Source of the DNA: Clostridiaceae bacterium
GTDB taxonomy: Bacteria; Bacillota; Clostridia; Oscillospirales; Acutalibacteraceae
Length of the DNA: 64,000 bases
Direction of reading: 5' to 3'
Assembly: GCA_016292785.1 (NCBI GenBank)
Contig: JAEDFL010000004.1
Span: forward strand, 1 to 64,000
Shown here: positions 34,619-43,767 of the stretch, piece by piece
Position numbering within the stretch: the first letter of the stretch is position 1
Layout of the letters: every line of letters starts with the position of its first letter
Program-made: the position numbers and the translations under genes
Notes under the pieces: generated by a model
Database searches by the model: none
Seen by the model: only the letters and a program-made list of their open reading frames with translations
What the model was told of the DNA's origin: nothing

Positions 34619-35293
34619 TCAATCGTTTATGTAGTCCTCGACATTAAAATCGTCGATGGGGTTGAGGTCGTTTTCTCCCTCAATTTCGGGAACCTCGGCG
34701 ATTATCTCCATCTTGCGGCCTCTTGACCACAGCGACGGAGTTATGCGTGCCGTATAGCCGCAGCCGCCGGGTGTCATCCATTCGTGCATCGGAGCTTCGG
34801 GCAGTCCGAACAGCGTCATCAAAGCCATAATAACTCCGCCGTGGGTGACTATCGCCGAATGTGTCACACCCGTTTCTATCAGACCGTCAACGATCTTGAT
34901 AAATGCAGTTGCGATTCTGTTTGCAAACTCATTGTTGCTCTCGCCGAAGGGCGGCTGAACGTCCGCTTTGCCTGCAAGCCAGTCGGGAAAGACGGGGTGA
35001 TTATGAAGCTCCTCCGCCGTCTTTCCCTCGAATTCTCCGAAGTTGTATTCTATCAGACCGTCAATGACTATCGGATCACGGTCGGGATATAAAAGCTTTG
35101 CTGTCTGAGTACAGCGTGAGAGAGGGCTTGAAAAAACCGCCTCAGCCTTTGGGTACCTGTAATCCTTTTTCATCTGCAAGATCTGTGCAACGCCCTCATC
35201 GCTGAGCGGCTCGTCAATGTGACCGATGTATTTGCCGCTGACATTGCCCTCGGTAAGTCCGTTGCGAATAAAATGAATATAATATGATTTCAT
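34619..35293 (-). CDS. Histidine-phosphatase-fold protein with Asn in place of the catalytic His
   Basis: A 224-residue protein of the phosphoglycerate mutase/acid phosphatase fold. The RHG motif reads IRNGLTEGN: the codon is AAC, so the His that is phosphorylated in the family is Asn. Other pocket residues remain: Arg in SSPLSRCTQTA, Glu in EYNFGEFEGK and the second His in IVTHGGVIMA. It is probably a non-catalytic or altered member. The ATG at 35293 has an AAGG site; a TTG six bases earlier overlaps the glgA stop. It sits between glgA and the propeller protein in the operon. Confidence 0.85.
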   Translation of the reverse strand: MKSYYIHFIRNGLTEGNVSGKYIGHIDEPLSDEGVAQILQMKKDYRYPKAEAVFSSPLSRCTQTAKLLYPDRDPIVIDGLIEYNFGEFEGKTAEELHNHPVFPDWLAGKADVQPPFGESNNEFANRIATAFIKIVDGLIETGVTHSAIVTHGGVIMALMTLFGLPEAPMHEWMTPGGCGYTARITPSLWSRGRKMEIIAEVPEIEGENDLNPIDDFNVEDYIND

Positions 35294-35295
35294 AC

Positions 35296-36717
35296 TCAAC
35301 CTTTTAAAAGCTCCTTGTAAAGTCTGATATATGCGTTGGCGGAGCGTCCCCAGCTAAAGTCGCAGTTGAGCGCACGCAGAACAAGCTCGTTCCAGTCGCC
35401 GTTGTAGTAAAGAGTCAGGGCGCGGTAGATGGAGTCAAGCATATCGTGCGCATTGTAGCTCTTAAAGGTGAAGCCGTTGCCCTTGCCGTCGCCGCAGTCG
35501 GTTATGGAATCTCTGAGACCGCCCGTTTCACGGACAATGGGGATTGTACCGTATCTGAGGGCAACCATCTGGGAAAGTCCGCACGGCTCACTCTTTGACG
35601 GCATAAGGAACATATCCGCACCGGCATAGATCTTTCTTGCAAGATCGGGGACAAAGCCGAGCCTGAGACCGACCTTGTCGGGATATTTCTCTGCAATCCA
35701 GCGGAAATAGCTTTCGTACTCATAGTCGCCCGAGCCGAGAATGACAAGCTGCATTTCCGCCTTTGAAAGAAGCTCGTCAAGAATACCCTTAACAAGGTCA
35801 AGTCCCTTGTGGGAAACAAGACGGGTGACCATTCCGACAACGGGAACATTCGGCTTGACGGGAAGATTCATAAGCTTCTGAAGCTCCTCCTTGTCCTCCT
35901 TTTTGCCGGAGGGATCGGCGGCGGAATAGTTCACCTTGATGTCCTTGTCGGTTTCGGGATCGTAGCCGACTGTGTCAATTCCGTTAAGAATACCGCTGAG
36001 CTTGTAACGCCTGTCGTTGAGAATGGAATCCAGACCGTGAGAATACCACGGATCAAGAATTTCGTTCGCATAGGACGGGCTGACGGTTGTAACCTTGTCG
36101 GCACATTCGATTGCGCCCTTCATAAAGTTGACGCAGCCGTCATATTCAATCAGGGAAGCCTTGTCGGCAGGAATACCGAGCACGTCCTGAAGAAGCTCCA
36201 TTCCGTAAATTCCCTGATACTGAATGTTGTGAATTGTGAAAACCGTTTTGATGTTTTCGTAGCCCGGAGAATTTGCGTACATTGCCGAATAGTAAACGGG
36301 TGTGAGAGCCGTCTGCCAGTCGTTGCAATGGATTATGTCGGGCTTGAAGTCGATATGAGGAATTATTTCAAGTATCGCACGGGAGAAGAAAGCAAATCTC
36401 TCCGCATCATCATAGTGACCGTAGATCGTGTCACGCTTGAAATAATACTGATTGTCCAAAAGATAGTATATAACGCCGTTGTGCTTTGCCTCGAAAATTC
36501 CGCAGTACTGACGTCTCCAGGCAACAGGAACCGAGATATGAGTGATGAACTTCATCTTGTCCTTTAGCTCCTGACGGATCGTATCGTACATCGGCATAAC
36601 AACACGGCAGCCGATAAGCCTTTTTCTCAGCGCATGGGGCAGGGAGCCTGCAACGTCGCCGAGTCCGCCGCTCGCCATGAACGGAAGCGCCTCGGAGGAA
36701 GCGAATAAAACTTTCAT
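35296..36717 (-). CDS. glgA: Glycogen synthase (ADP-glucose, GT5)
   Basis: A 473-residue enzyme that elongates alpha-1,4-glucan from ADP-glucose. The start is MKVLFASSEALPFMASGGLG; the usual KTGGL donor loop reads ASGGL here, a variant I recall in other Clostridia. The glycogen synthase segment IIHCNDWQTALTPVYY and the C-terminal ADP-binding MPSKSEPCGLSQMVALRYG with its Glu are present. It is preceded by glgD at 15 bases and followed directly by the phosphatase-like gene. Confidence 0.95.
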   Translation of the reverse strand: MKVLFASSEALPFMASGGLGDVAGSLPHALRKRLIGCRVVMPMYDTIRQELKDKMKFITHISVPVAWRRQYCGIFEAKHNGVIYYLLDNQYYFKRDTIYGHYDDAERFAFFSRAILEIIPHIDFKPDIIHCNDWQTALTPVYYSAMYANSPGYENIKTVFTIHNIQYQGIYGMELLQDVLGIPADKASLIEYDGCVNFMKGAIECADKVTTVSPSYANEILDPWYSHGLDSILNDRRYKLSGILNGIDTVGYDPETDKDIKVNYSAADPSGKKEDKEELQKLMNLPVKPNVPVVGMVTRLVSHKGLDLVKGILDELLSKAEMQLVILGSGDYEYESYFRWIAEKYPDKVGLRLGFVPDLARKIYAGADMFLMPSKSEPCGLSQMVALRYGTIPIVRETGGLRDSITDCGDGKGNGFTFKSYNAHDMLDSIYRALTLYYNGDWNELVLRALNCDFSWGRSANAYIRLYKELLKG

Positions 36718-36732
36718 TTAACTCATCCTTTC

Positions 36733-37842
36733 TCAGATTACTATTCCCTTGCCGATGAATACGGGGAACTTGACGTCACCCGAAAGATTCTTGTCGGGCT
36801 TGATAACGACATTCTTGTCCGCAATAACGCAGTTGAGCTTTACGTTGTCGCTTATATATGTGTTCTGCATAAGCACGCAGTTTTTGACGACTGCACCCTT
36901 GCCGATGTGAACACCTCTGAACAGCACGCTGTTTTCAACCGTACCCTCGATCACACAGCCGTCCGCAATAAGCGAGTTTGAGGCTTGGGAATCAAGACCG
37001 TAGATCGCAGGAACATCGTCCTTGACCTTTGTGAAAACAGGCTTTTCGTTAGAGAAAAGCGCCTTGCGGTTCTCTTTTTTCAGAAGATCCATATTCGCTT
37101 CAAAGTAGCTCTGAATACCGTCGATTATCTTTACATAGCCGTCAAATTCATAGCCGAATATTTTCAGGGATTTGATGTTTTTCTGAAGTACGTCCTCGGT
37201 AAAAGACCTGTAACCGAGACCGATCGCTTCGCTGATAAGTCTTTCCAGCAGAGACTTTCTCATAAAGATAACATTGAGCGAGCAGTTAGCCTCTCCGTCA
37301 CCCATTCTGCTGACCGAGGTTATTCTGCCGTCGCCGTCCAGCTCAAATTTTGAAAGCTCCTTGATAGCAGGGGACTGTGTGCGCTTGTAGGCAACGGTGA
37401 TGTCTGCGCCCGTTGCTTCGTGACGGTTGAACATCTGAGAAAGATCAACGTTGTAGATCGCATTGCAGTCGGTCATGAGGACATATTCCTCCTCCGAATT
37501 ACGCAGGAAATTCATTGCGCTTGAAATCGCTTCGATCTTGTTGGAGTAGATGCCCGTGTTGCCGATATTGAAAGGCGGAAGAAGATACAGACCGCCGTTT
37601 TTTCTTGAAAGATCCCAGGCTCTGCCGTTTCCGACATGATCCATAAGGGACTGGTAGTTGCTCTTGGTGATAATTCCGACCTTGCTCATTCCGCTGTTGA
37701 CCATTGCGGAGAGCTGGAAGTCGATCAGGCGGTAGCGGCAGCCGTATGGCACGGAGCCCATGGAGCGGACCGAGGTTATCTCGCTGAGATAGCTGTCAAA
37801 GGTGTTTGAAAAAATAAGTCCGAGTACATTGTTTGCTCTCAT
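36733..37842 (-). CDS. glgD: Glucose-1-phosphate adenylyltransferase subunit GlgD
   Basis: A 369-residue nucleotidyltransferase-like protein, the regulatory partner of GlgC in Firmicutes. It keeps the fold (NNVLGLIFSNTFDSYLSEIT at the start, then YRLIDFQLSAMVNSGMSKVG) but lacks the GlgC phosphate loop GGxGxRL, in line with a mainly regulatory role. The C-terminal left-handed beta helix is visible (ENSVLFRGVHIGKGAVVKNC). It starts 3 bases after glgC. Confidence 0.94.
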   Translation of the reverse strand: MRANNVLGLIFSNTFDSYLSEITSVRSMGSVPYGCRYRLIDFQLSAMVNSGMSKVGIITKSNYQSLMDHVGNGRAWDLSRKNGGLYLLPPFNIGNTGIYSNKIEAISSAMNFLRNSEEEYVLMTDCNAIYNVDLSQMFNRHEATGADITVAYKRTQSPAIKELSKFELDGDGRITSVSRMGDGEANCSLNVIFMRKSLLERLISEAIGLGYRSFTEDVLQKNIKSLKIFGYEFDGYVKIIDGIQSYFEANMDLLKKENRKALFSNEKPVFTKVKDDVPAIYGLDSQASNSLIADGCVIEGTVENSVLFRGVHIGKGAVVKNCVLMQNTYISDNVKLNCVIADKNVVIKPDKNLSGDVKFPVFIGKGIVI

Positions 37843-37845
37843 TGC

Positions 37846-39057
37846 TTACGCCTCCTTTACATCTTCGCCGATCATTGCTTTCGGCTCGACCGTTGCGCCC
37901 TTGCCGATATTGACGCCCATTCCGACAACGGAAACTCCCCAGTCTTCAAGGTTTTCCATTTCCTCGGGACGTCTGCCGACCTGTGCTTTTTCCTCAACGG
38001 TAACGTTTTCTGCGACGATAGCATACTGAACGACCGCACCCTTTTTGACTACGCTGCCGGGCATAATAATGGAATCCTTGACAACTGCGCCCTCCTCAAC
38101 GGTGACGTTGGCAAAGAGCACGGAGAAATCAACCTCGCCCTCAATCTCACAGCCCTCGGCAACCATTGAGTTCTGTACCTTCGCCGTGTCGGAAACATAA
38201 TGCGGTCCCGTGACGGGATTCTTGGCGTAAATCTTCCAGCTTGTGTCCGTCAGGTCAAGGTCAACCTGGGGATTGAGCAGGTCGAGGTTTGCCTCCCAAA
38301 GGCTGTCAATCGTTCCGACGTCCTTCCAGTAGCCGTCAAATTCGTAGGCAAAAAGCCTTTCGTGGGCGGCGTGCATTGCAGGAATGAGATCCTTGCCGAA
38401 GTCGTTGCTTGAGTTCGGGTTTGCCTCATCGTCAAGCAGGTACTGTCTGAGCTTTTTCCACGAGAAAACGTAAACACCCATCGAAGCCTTGTTTGAACGG
38501 GGATTTTTCGGCTTCTCCTCAAACTCTGCGATTGAGCCGTCGTCGTTGACGAGCATAAGACCGAAGCGTGAAGCCTCCTCCCACGGCACTTCAAGCATTG
38601 CAATCGTGCAGTCGGCGTTCTTCTCCTTGTGGAAAGCGATCATCTTGGAATAGTCCATTTTATAGATATGGTCGCCCGAAAGAATGAGAACATATTCGGG
38701 ATCGTATCTGTCGATGAAATTGATGTTCTGATAAATGGCGTTGGCTGTTCCCTTGTACCATTCCGTGCCCGATATCTGCTGATAGGGTGAAAGAATGTGA
38801 ACTCCGCCGTCGGCACGGTCAAGATCCCATGCCTGTCCGTTGCCGATATAGTCGTTAAGCTCAAGCGGCTGATACTGGGTGAGAACACCGACGGTATAGA
38901 TGCCTGAGTTCACGCAGTTTGAAAGAGGGAAATCAATAATTCGGTATTTTCCGCCGTAGGGTACGGCAGGCTTTGCAATGTTCTTGGTAAGAATACCCAG
39001 ACGGCTTCCTTGTCCGCCTGCGAGAAGCATTGCGATACATTCATGCTTTCGGGACAT
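37846..39057 (-). CDS. glgC: Glucose-1-phosphate adenylyltransferase
   Basis: A 403-residue enzyme that makes ADP-glucose, the committed step of glycogen synthesis. Motifs are AMLLAGGQGSRLGILTKN with the catalytic loop, PAVPYGGKYRIIDFPLSNCV, VLILSGDHIYKMDY with the metal Asp, FEEKPKNP, and the C-terminal hexapeptide beta helix. It follows glgB at 14 bases. Confidence 0.96.
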   Translation of the reverse strand: MSRKHECIAMLLAGGQGSRLGILTKNIAKPAVPYGGKYRIIDFPLSNCVNSGIYTVGVLTQYQPLELNDYIGNGQAWDLDRADGGVHILSPYQQISGTEWYKGTANAIYQNINFIDRYDPEYVLILSGDHIYKMDYSKMIAFHKEKNADCTIAMLEVPWEEASRFGLMLVNDDGSIAEFEEKPKNPRSNKASMGVYVFSWKKLRQYLLDDEANPNSSNDFGKDLIPAMHAAHERLFAYEFDGYWKDVGTIDSLWEANLDLLNPQVDLDLTDTSWKIYAKNPVTGPHYVSDTAKVQNSMVAEGCEIEGEVDFSVLFANVTVEEGAVVKDSIIMPGSVVKKGAVVQYAIVAENVTVEEKAQVGRRPEEMENLEDWGVSVVGMGVNIGKGATVEPKAMIGEDVKEA

Positions 39058-39071
39058 TACTATTCCTCCTT

Positions 39072-41003
39072 TTATTTGCTTGATTTTTTTGCAGATTTTT
39101 TGTTTGTATTTCTTCTTGCCGGCGGAGTGAGATAGATAACGCTCATTCCGGCAAGATCAAGAGCTATGCTGTTGTCGAAGCCGTGCATCGGGATTTTTTC
39201 GCTTTTAACTTTTTCCGCCGTACCCTTGCCGCCTCCGCCGAATTCCTCGGAGTCCGAATTCAGGATAACCTTATATGTTCCCGATCTCGGAACGCCGATA
39301 CGGTAGTTGTTTCTTTCAACATTGGTGAAATTGCAGACCGCAATAATTTCTTTCTTGTCCTTGTCAATTCTCCTGAACGAGATTACGGAATTGTCAACAT
39401 CGTCGTTGCTTATCCAGTTGAAGCCCTCCCAGTTGTAATCGACCTGCCAGAGCGGACTGAGCTTCTTGTACAGCGTGTTGAGCGTGCGGACATAGGACTG
39501 CATCTTCCTGTGCATATCGTAGTCAAGCAGTACCCAGTCAAGTCCCTGCTCATAATTCCACTCAATGAACTGGGCAAATTCCTGTCCCATAAACAGGAGC
39601 TTTTTGCCGGGGTGGGCGATCATATAGGCGTAAAACGCTCTGAGACCCGCAAACTTTTCCTCGTAAGTGCCGGGCATCTTGTTTATCATGGAGCATTTTC
39701 CGTGAACGACCTCGTCGTGCGAAATCGGCAGAACAAAGTTTTCCGAGAACGCATAAAAGAACGAGAAAGTCAGACAGTTGTGGTTATACTTTCTGAAAAG
39801 TCCGTCCATTGAAAAATATTTCAGACAGTCGTTCATCCAGCCCATATTCCACTTGAAGTTGAAGCCGAGACCTCCGTCACCGACAGGCTTTGAAACAAGC
39901 GGCCATGCCGTGCTTTCCTCGGCGATCATCATAACATCGGGATATTCACGGAATATTGAAATGTTGAGGTTCTGTAAAAACTCCACGGCTTCAAGGTTTT
40001 CTCTGCCGCCGTGCTTGTTGGCTATCCATTCGCCGTCGTTCCTGCCGTAATCGAGATACAGCATTGAGGCAACTGCGTCAACCCTCAGACCGTCGATATG
40101 ATATTTTTCAAGCCAGAACATCGCCGATGAGGTAAGGAAGCTTCTGACCTCATTCCTGCCGTAGTCAAAAACTCTTGTTCCCCACTGCAAATGCTCGCCC
40201 TTGCGGATATCCTGATATTCGTAACAGCAACGACCGTCAAATTCGTAAAGACCGTGAGCGTCCTTCGGGAAATGGGCAGGTACCCAGTCGAGGATAACGC
40301 CTATTCCCTCACGGTGACACTTGTCCACAAAATACATAAAGTCCTTAGGCTCGCCGAAGCGTGAGGTAGGAGCAAAATAACCCGTGACCTGATATCCCCA
40401 CGAGCCGTCGAACGGATGCTCACACACGGGAAGCAACTCGATATGAGTATATCCCATCTCCTTTACATATTTTGTCAATTCGTCTGCTAACTGACGGTAG
40501 GAAAGAAAATTTCCGTCCTCGTGCTGTTTCCATGAGCCTGCGTGGACTTCGTAAATATTGATCGGGCTTTCATAGACATTGGCAGACTTTCTTTTTGCCA
40601 TCCATTTCTCGTCCTTCCAGTCGTAGCCGTCAAGGTCGTAAAACTTTGAGGCTGTTTCGGGACGAGTTTCGGTATGGAAGCCGTAGGGATCGGCTTTGTA
40701 GCGTTTTTCGCCCGACTGAGCGGTAATGCAGTATTTGTAGTTATCAAACTGCTTTATGCCCTGAACGGTACATTCCCATACGGAGTTGTCATCAAGCTTT
40801 TTCATCGGATCGGCGTCTGTGTCCCAGCCGTTGAAATCGCCGACAACGCTGACCGCCGCCGCATGGGGTGCCCAGACACGGAAGACAACCTTGTCCTCAT
40901 TTGCAAGCTTATGCGAGCCGAGAAATTCATATGCCTTGGCATTCTTTCCCTGATGAAAAAGGTAAAGCGGAACTTCGTGGTTGTTTGTTTTTTTACTTTT
41001 CAT
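39072..41003 (-). CDS. glgB: 1,4-alpha-glucan branching enzyme (GH13)
   Basis: A 643-residue enzyme that introduces alpha-1,6 branches into glycogen. The N-terminal CBM48 domain has FRVWAPHAAAVSVVGDFNGW. The GH13 barrel has VILDWVPAHF, GLRVDAVASMLYLDYGR with the nucleophile Asp, MIAEESTAW with the acid Glu, and SHDEVVHGK. The C-terminal domain ends in a basic stretch (RRNTNKKSAKKSSK). It is the first gene of the glg operon, behind a promoter and a 5' leader of about 100 bases. Confidence 0.96.
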   Translation of the reverse strand: MKSKKTNNHEVPLYLFHQGKNAKAYEFLGSHKLANEDKVVFRVWAPHAAAVSVVGDFNGWDTDADPMKKLDDNSVWECTVQGIKQFDNYKYCITAQSGEKRYKADPYGFHTETRPETASKFYDLDGYDWKDEKWMAKRKSANVYESPINIYEVHAGSWKQHEDGNFLSYRQLADELTKYVKEMGYTHIELLPVCEHPFDGSWGYQVTGYFAPTSRFGEPKDFMYFVDKCHREGIGVILDWVPAHFPKDAHGLYEFDGRCCYEYQDIRKGEHLQWGTRVFDYGRNEVRSFLTSSAMFWLEKYHIDGLRVDAVASMLYLDYGRNDGEWIANKHGGRENLEAVEFLQNLNISIFREYPDVMMIAEESTAWPLVSKPVGDGGLGFNFKWNMGWMNDCLKYFSMDGLFRKYNHNCLTFSFFYAFSENFVLPISHDEVVHGKCSMINKMPGTYEEKFAGLRAFYAYMIAHPGKKLLFMGQEFAQFIEWNYEQGLDWVLLDYDMHRKMQSYVRTLNTLYKKLSPLWQVDYNWEGFNWISNDDVDNSVISFRRIDKDKKEIIAVCNFTNVERNNYRIGVPRSGTYKVILNSDSEEFGGGGKGTAEKVKSEKIPMHGFDNSIALDLAGMSVIYLTPPARRNTNKKSAKKSSK

Positions 41004-41107
41004 TGCGTCACCTCGACAGACATAAATTTGATTTTATATTAAAGCGATAGATGCATTGAGTTTGAAAATGCTTGCAGTCCACTTTGATTTATTCCTATAC
41101 GTATTAT

Positions 41108-41136
41108 ATTGTATCAAAAAGAAAAGCAAAATTCAA
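41108..41136 (-). promoter_or_regulatory. Promoter of the extended glycogen operon
   Basis: Minus strand TTGAAT (41131-41136), 17 bases ending TGA, TACAAT (41108-41113), an extended -10. It leaves a leader of about 100 bases before glgB in which I see no recognisable riboswitch. Confidence 0.65.
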
Positions 41137-41258
41137 GGTTTGGTTGATTATTATATTCAAACCGAGTGTAGAAAATGAAGGCTTCTTTTGTGTACTTTGT
41201 TACAAAAAAATCTTGCTTATATCTGCAATAACCGCTTTTTCGGACTAATTTCCGCCGT

Positions 41259-41303
41259 TTTTCCCGTGCCGGACGGCAATATCCGGCTCATCATTCGGGA
41301 AAA
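41259..41303. other. Two-step hairpin in the glgB-cadA gap
   Basis: TTTTCCCG (41259-41266) pairs with CGGGAAAA (41296-41303). Inside it GCCGGA (41268-41273) pairs with TCCGGC (41282-41287). No T run follows on either strand, so it does not look like a terminator. The rest of the 41004-41415 gap holds the glg promoter, the cadA terminator-like hairpin and nothing else I can name. Confidence 0.45.
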
Positions 41304-41365
41304 GAAAAATCCGCCGACGGAGATAATTCCGTAAACGGATCGGTTCAGTCCATACTTTGCAGAAA

Positions 41366-41402
41366 GCAGGCGAAGCCTCGGCCAATGCCGAAACCTCGCC
41401 TG
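41366..41402 (-). terminator. Terminator-like hairpin after the metal ATPase gene
   Basis: GCAGGCGA (41366-41373) pairs with TCGCCTG (41396-41402), with an inner CGGC/GCCG stem. The T run on the minus strand is short; a better one lies on the plus strand. Confidence 0.5.
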
Positions 41403-41415
41403 TTTATTCTTTTTC

Positions 41416-43341
41416 TTATCTTAAATGGATTGTATCGAAGAACGAGTTTTTTGCCTTGCCTATAAGGGCGGAGATCAGAATACAGATTATGCACACTCCG
41501 ACATCGGCAAAAACCGCAAGCCAGACCTGTGCAAAGCCTGCCGCACCGAGAATAAGAACAATCATCTTTATTGTAATTGCAAAAATCAGGTTGAAGCTTA
41601 CAATGTTAACCGTCCTCTTAAACAGCCTGTGGGCAGGGGCGAGCTTGTCGAGGCGGTCGTTGGTGAGAATGACGTCCGCCGCTTCGCTTGCCGCCTGAGT
41701 TCCGAGTCCCATTGCAACTCCTGCGTCCGCCGATGCAAGAACGGGAGCATCGTTGATGCCGTCGCCGACATATACGACCTTGCCGTATTCGTTTTTAATC
41801 TGCTCAAGATGGCTGAGCTTTTCCTCGGGCAGAAGATTGCAGTAGTATTCGTCAAGATTGACGGCATTGGCAACCTCGTCGGAGGCGGTTTCGTTGTCGC
41901 CCGTGAGCATAATTATATGCTCAACGCCCTGATCTCTGAGCTTTTCGACCATATCGGCAACGCCCTTTCTGAGCGCACTGCGAAGTGTGATAGTGCCGAT
42001 CAGTCTGCCGTCAAGGACAACGCAGACATCGCCGTCCGTGTAATCGGGGGTTTCGATGCCCTCTGTTTCAAGCAGTCTCCTGCCGCCGCAGAGAATTTTT
42101 TTTCCGTCAAAGACAACGCTCGTTCCTCCGCCTGCAACCTCACGGAAGTCGCTGAGATATTTTTCGTCGATCGGCGGAGCGGCTTCAACAATGCTCTTTG
42201 CTATCGGGTGTGAGGAGAAATGCTCCGCCGCCGCCGCAAGAGTTAAAATCTGATCCTCGGAGAATTTGCTCATCGGAGTGACCTTGCTGACCTCAAACGA
42301 ACCTGTTGTGAGCGTGCCCGTCTTGTCAAAAACAAAGGTTTTAGCCTTTGCAAAGGCTTCGATGAACACCGAGCCTTTGACGATTACGCCGTCCTTTGCC
42401 GCCGTGCCGATACCCGTATAGAAGCCGAGAGGGATAGAAATTACTATGGCGCACGGACAGGAAGCAACAAGGAATATCAGCGCACGCTTTATCCAAGAGG
42501 CAGGATCTTTTGTTGCGATCGAGCCGATAACCGCTAAAAGAACGGCGATGATAACAACAATCGGGGTGTAGTATTTTGCAAATCTTGTAATGAATTTCTG
42601 GACATTACCCTTTCTTTCGGCGGCATCCTCAACCATTTTGACGATCCTTGAAGCGGTCGAATTGCTGAAAAGCTCGGTTGTGACAACGGTTACGCTGTCC
42701 TTTCCGTTTATCATACCGCTCTTGACCTCAACGCCCTTGCCGAGGGTGATCGGCTTGCTTTCGCCGGTGATCGCCGAAGCGTCGGCGGTTGAAATACCCG
42801 AAAAAACAACTCCGTCAATCGGAAAACGTTCATAGGGAAGAACTGTGATTTTTGATCCTACCGGCACCTCGTCGGCATGAACCTTTTGCGTTGAGCCGTC
42901 CTCAAGGACGAGATGAGCAAAATCCTGCTGGATTTTTGAAACCGAATCTATCGACTTGCGGCTGTTTTCAACCGCTCTGTCCTCTATCATTTCGCCTACC
43001 CGGTAGAGAATTGCAACCAGTGCGGCGTCCCTAAGCTCGCCGATACAGCAGGCGGCAATTACGGAGATGATCATCAGCTCGACCTCGGTAAATCTGCGCT
43101 CCTTAATATCGTCATAAACCGTGAAAACCAGCGGATAAGCGGCAAGCGCAACGGCGGCAATACCGATTATCGTTGCCGCAACGGGCAGAGCTTTCAAAAA
43201 CAGTTCGACCGCAACAAGAGCCGCCGAAACACCGAGCAGGATTTTGGAGAGCTTGTTTTCCTCCTTTTCCTCATGGTCGTGAGCGCAGCTTCCGCAGCAT
43301 CCGCCGCAGCTTGAGTGACTGTCGTGAGAGTGTTCAGACAT
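41416..43341 (-). CDS. Heavy-metal P1B-type ATPase (Zn/Cd/Pb exporter, CadA-like)
   Basis: A 641-residue membrane ATPase. It has no CxxC metal-binding domain but a short His/Cys-rich N-terminus (SEHSHDSHSSCGGCCGSCAH). Transmembrane pairs flank the actuator loop (AITGESKPI) and the metal-site SCPCAIVIS. Phosphorylation is at DKTGTLTTG and the hinge is VGDGINDAP. CPC and these features fit Zn2+/Cd2+/Pb2+ efflux, not copper. It overlaps the regulator gene by 8 bases, and its AAAGGAGG site lies inside that gene, so it is co-expressed with its metal sensor. Confidence 0.92.
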   Translation of the reverse strand: MSEHSHDSHSSCGGCCGSCAHDHEEKEENKLSKILLGVSAALVAVELFLKALPVAATIIGIAAVALAAYPLVFTVYDDIKERRFTEVELMIISVIAACCIGELRDAALVAILYRVGEMIEDRAVENSRKSIDSVSKIQQDFAHLVLEDGSTQKVHADEVPVGSKITVLPYERFPIDGVVFSGISTADASAITGESKPITLGKGVEVKSGMINGKDSVTVVTTELFSNSTASRIVKMVEDAAERKGNVQKFITRFAKYYTPIVVIIAVLLAVIGSIATKDPASWIKRALIFLVASCPCAIVISIPLGFYTGIGTAAKDGVIVKGSVFIEAFAKAKTFVFDKTGTLTTGSFEVSKVTPMSKFSEDQILTLAAAAEHFSSHPIAKSIVEAAPPIDEKYLSDFREVAGGGTSVVFDGKKILCGGRRLLETEGIETPDYTDGDVCVVLDGRLIGTITLRSALRKGVADMVEKLRDQGVEHIIMLTGDNETASDEVANAVNLDEYYCNLLPEEKLSHLEQIKNEYGKVVYVGDGINDAPVLASADAGVAMGLGTQAASEAADVILTNDRLDKLAPAHRLFKRTVNIVSFNLIFAITIKMIVLILGAAGFAQVWLAVFADVGVCIICILISALIGKAKNSFFDTIHLR

Positions 43342-43711
43342 TTAACATTCCTCCTTTGTGTAAAACGTGCGCCAGACCTGCGCCGAAGATTTCCTCAACG
43401 TGTTCGTCGTCGAGGGAATAATAGCTTTCCTTGCCGTCCTTACGGGGACGGACAAGACCTGCGCTCCTGAGTATGCGGAGCTGGTGAGAGATTGCACTCT
43501 GTCCCATATTCAGCTTTTCCGAGAGGTGATATACGCACATTTCGCCGTCCATCAGGGCGGAAATTATCCTTATCCTTGTGCTGTCTCCGAAAACCTTGAA
43601 AACCTCGGCAAGATCGTAGAGAACGTCGTCGCTGACCTCGGTTTTCGCAACCTTACGGTTACAGCCGTCATGCGGACAGGCTTTGCAGCCCGTTTTTTTT
43701 TTGTCTTCCAT
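43334..43711 (-). CDS. ArsR/SmtB-family metal-responsive repressor (CadC-like)
   Basis: A 125-residue winged-helix repressor. The N-terminal arm has Cys residues in GCKACPHDGCNRK, as in the CadC alpha3N metal site, and one Cys in the DGEMCVYHLSEKL helix. The recognition helix is MGQSAISHQLRILRSAGLV, followed by the beta wing RPRKDGKESYYSL. Binding of Cd/Pb/Zn should release it from DNA and open expression of itself and the ATPase. A matching inverted repeat lies just after its promoter. Confidence 0.92.
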   Translation of the reverse strand: MEDKKKTGCKACPHDGCNRKVAKTEVSDDVLYDLAEVFKVFGDSTRIRIISALMDGEMCVYHLSEKLNMGQSAISHQLRILRSAGLVRPRKDGKESYYSLDDEHVEEIFGAGLAHVLHKGGMLNV

Positions 43712-43738
43712 TTATTTCACCTGCATTATCAGATTAAC

Positions 43739-43758
43739 ATATGAATAGATGTTCATTT
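43739..43758. promoter_or_regulatory. Likely operator of the ArsR-type repressor
   Basis: Imperfect inverted repeat ATATGAATAGATGTTCATTT: ATGAA (43741-43745) and TTCAT (43752-43756) around six bases, the layout of SmtB/CzrA/CadC sites. It sits just downstream of the -10 box, where binding would block transcription. Confidence 0.72.
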
Positions 43759-43767
43759 GTTGTTATC

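Noticed and set aside
41004..41107. Possible riboswitch in the glgB leader
   Set aside because: No conserved riboswitch core could be recognised by eye in the leader of about 100 bases.
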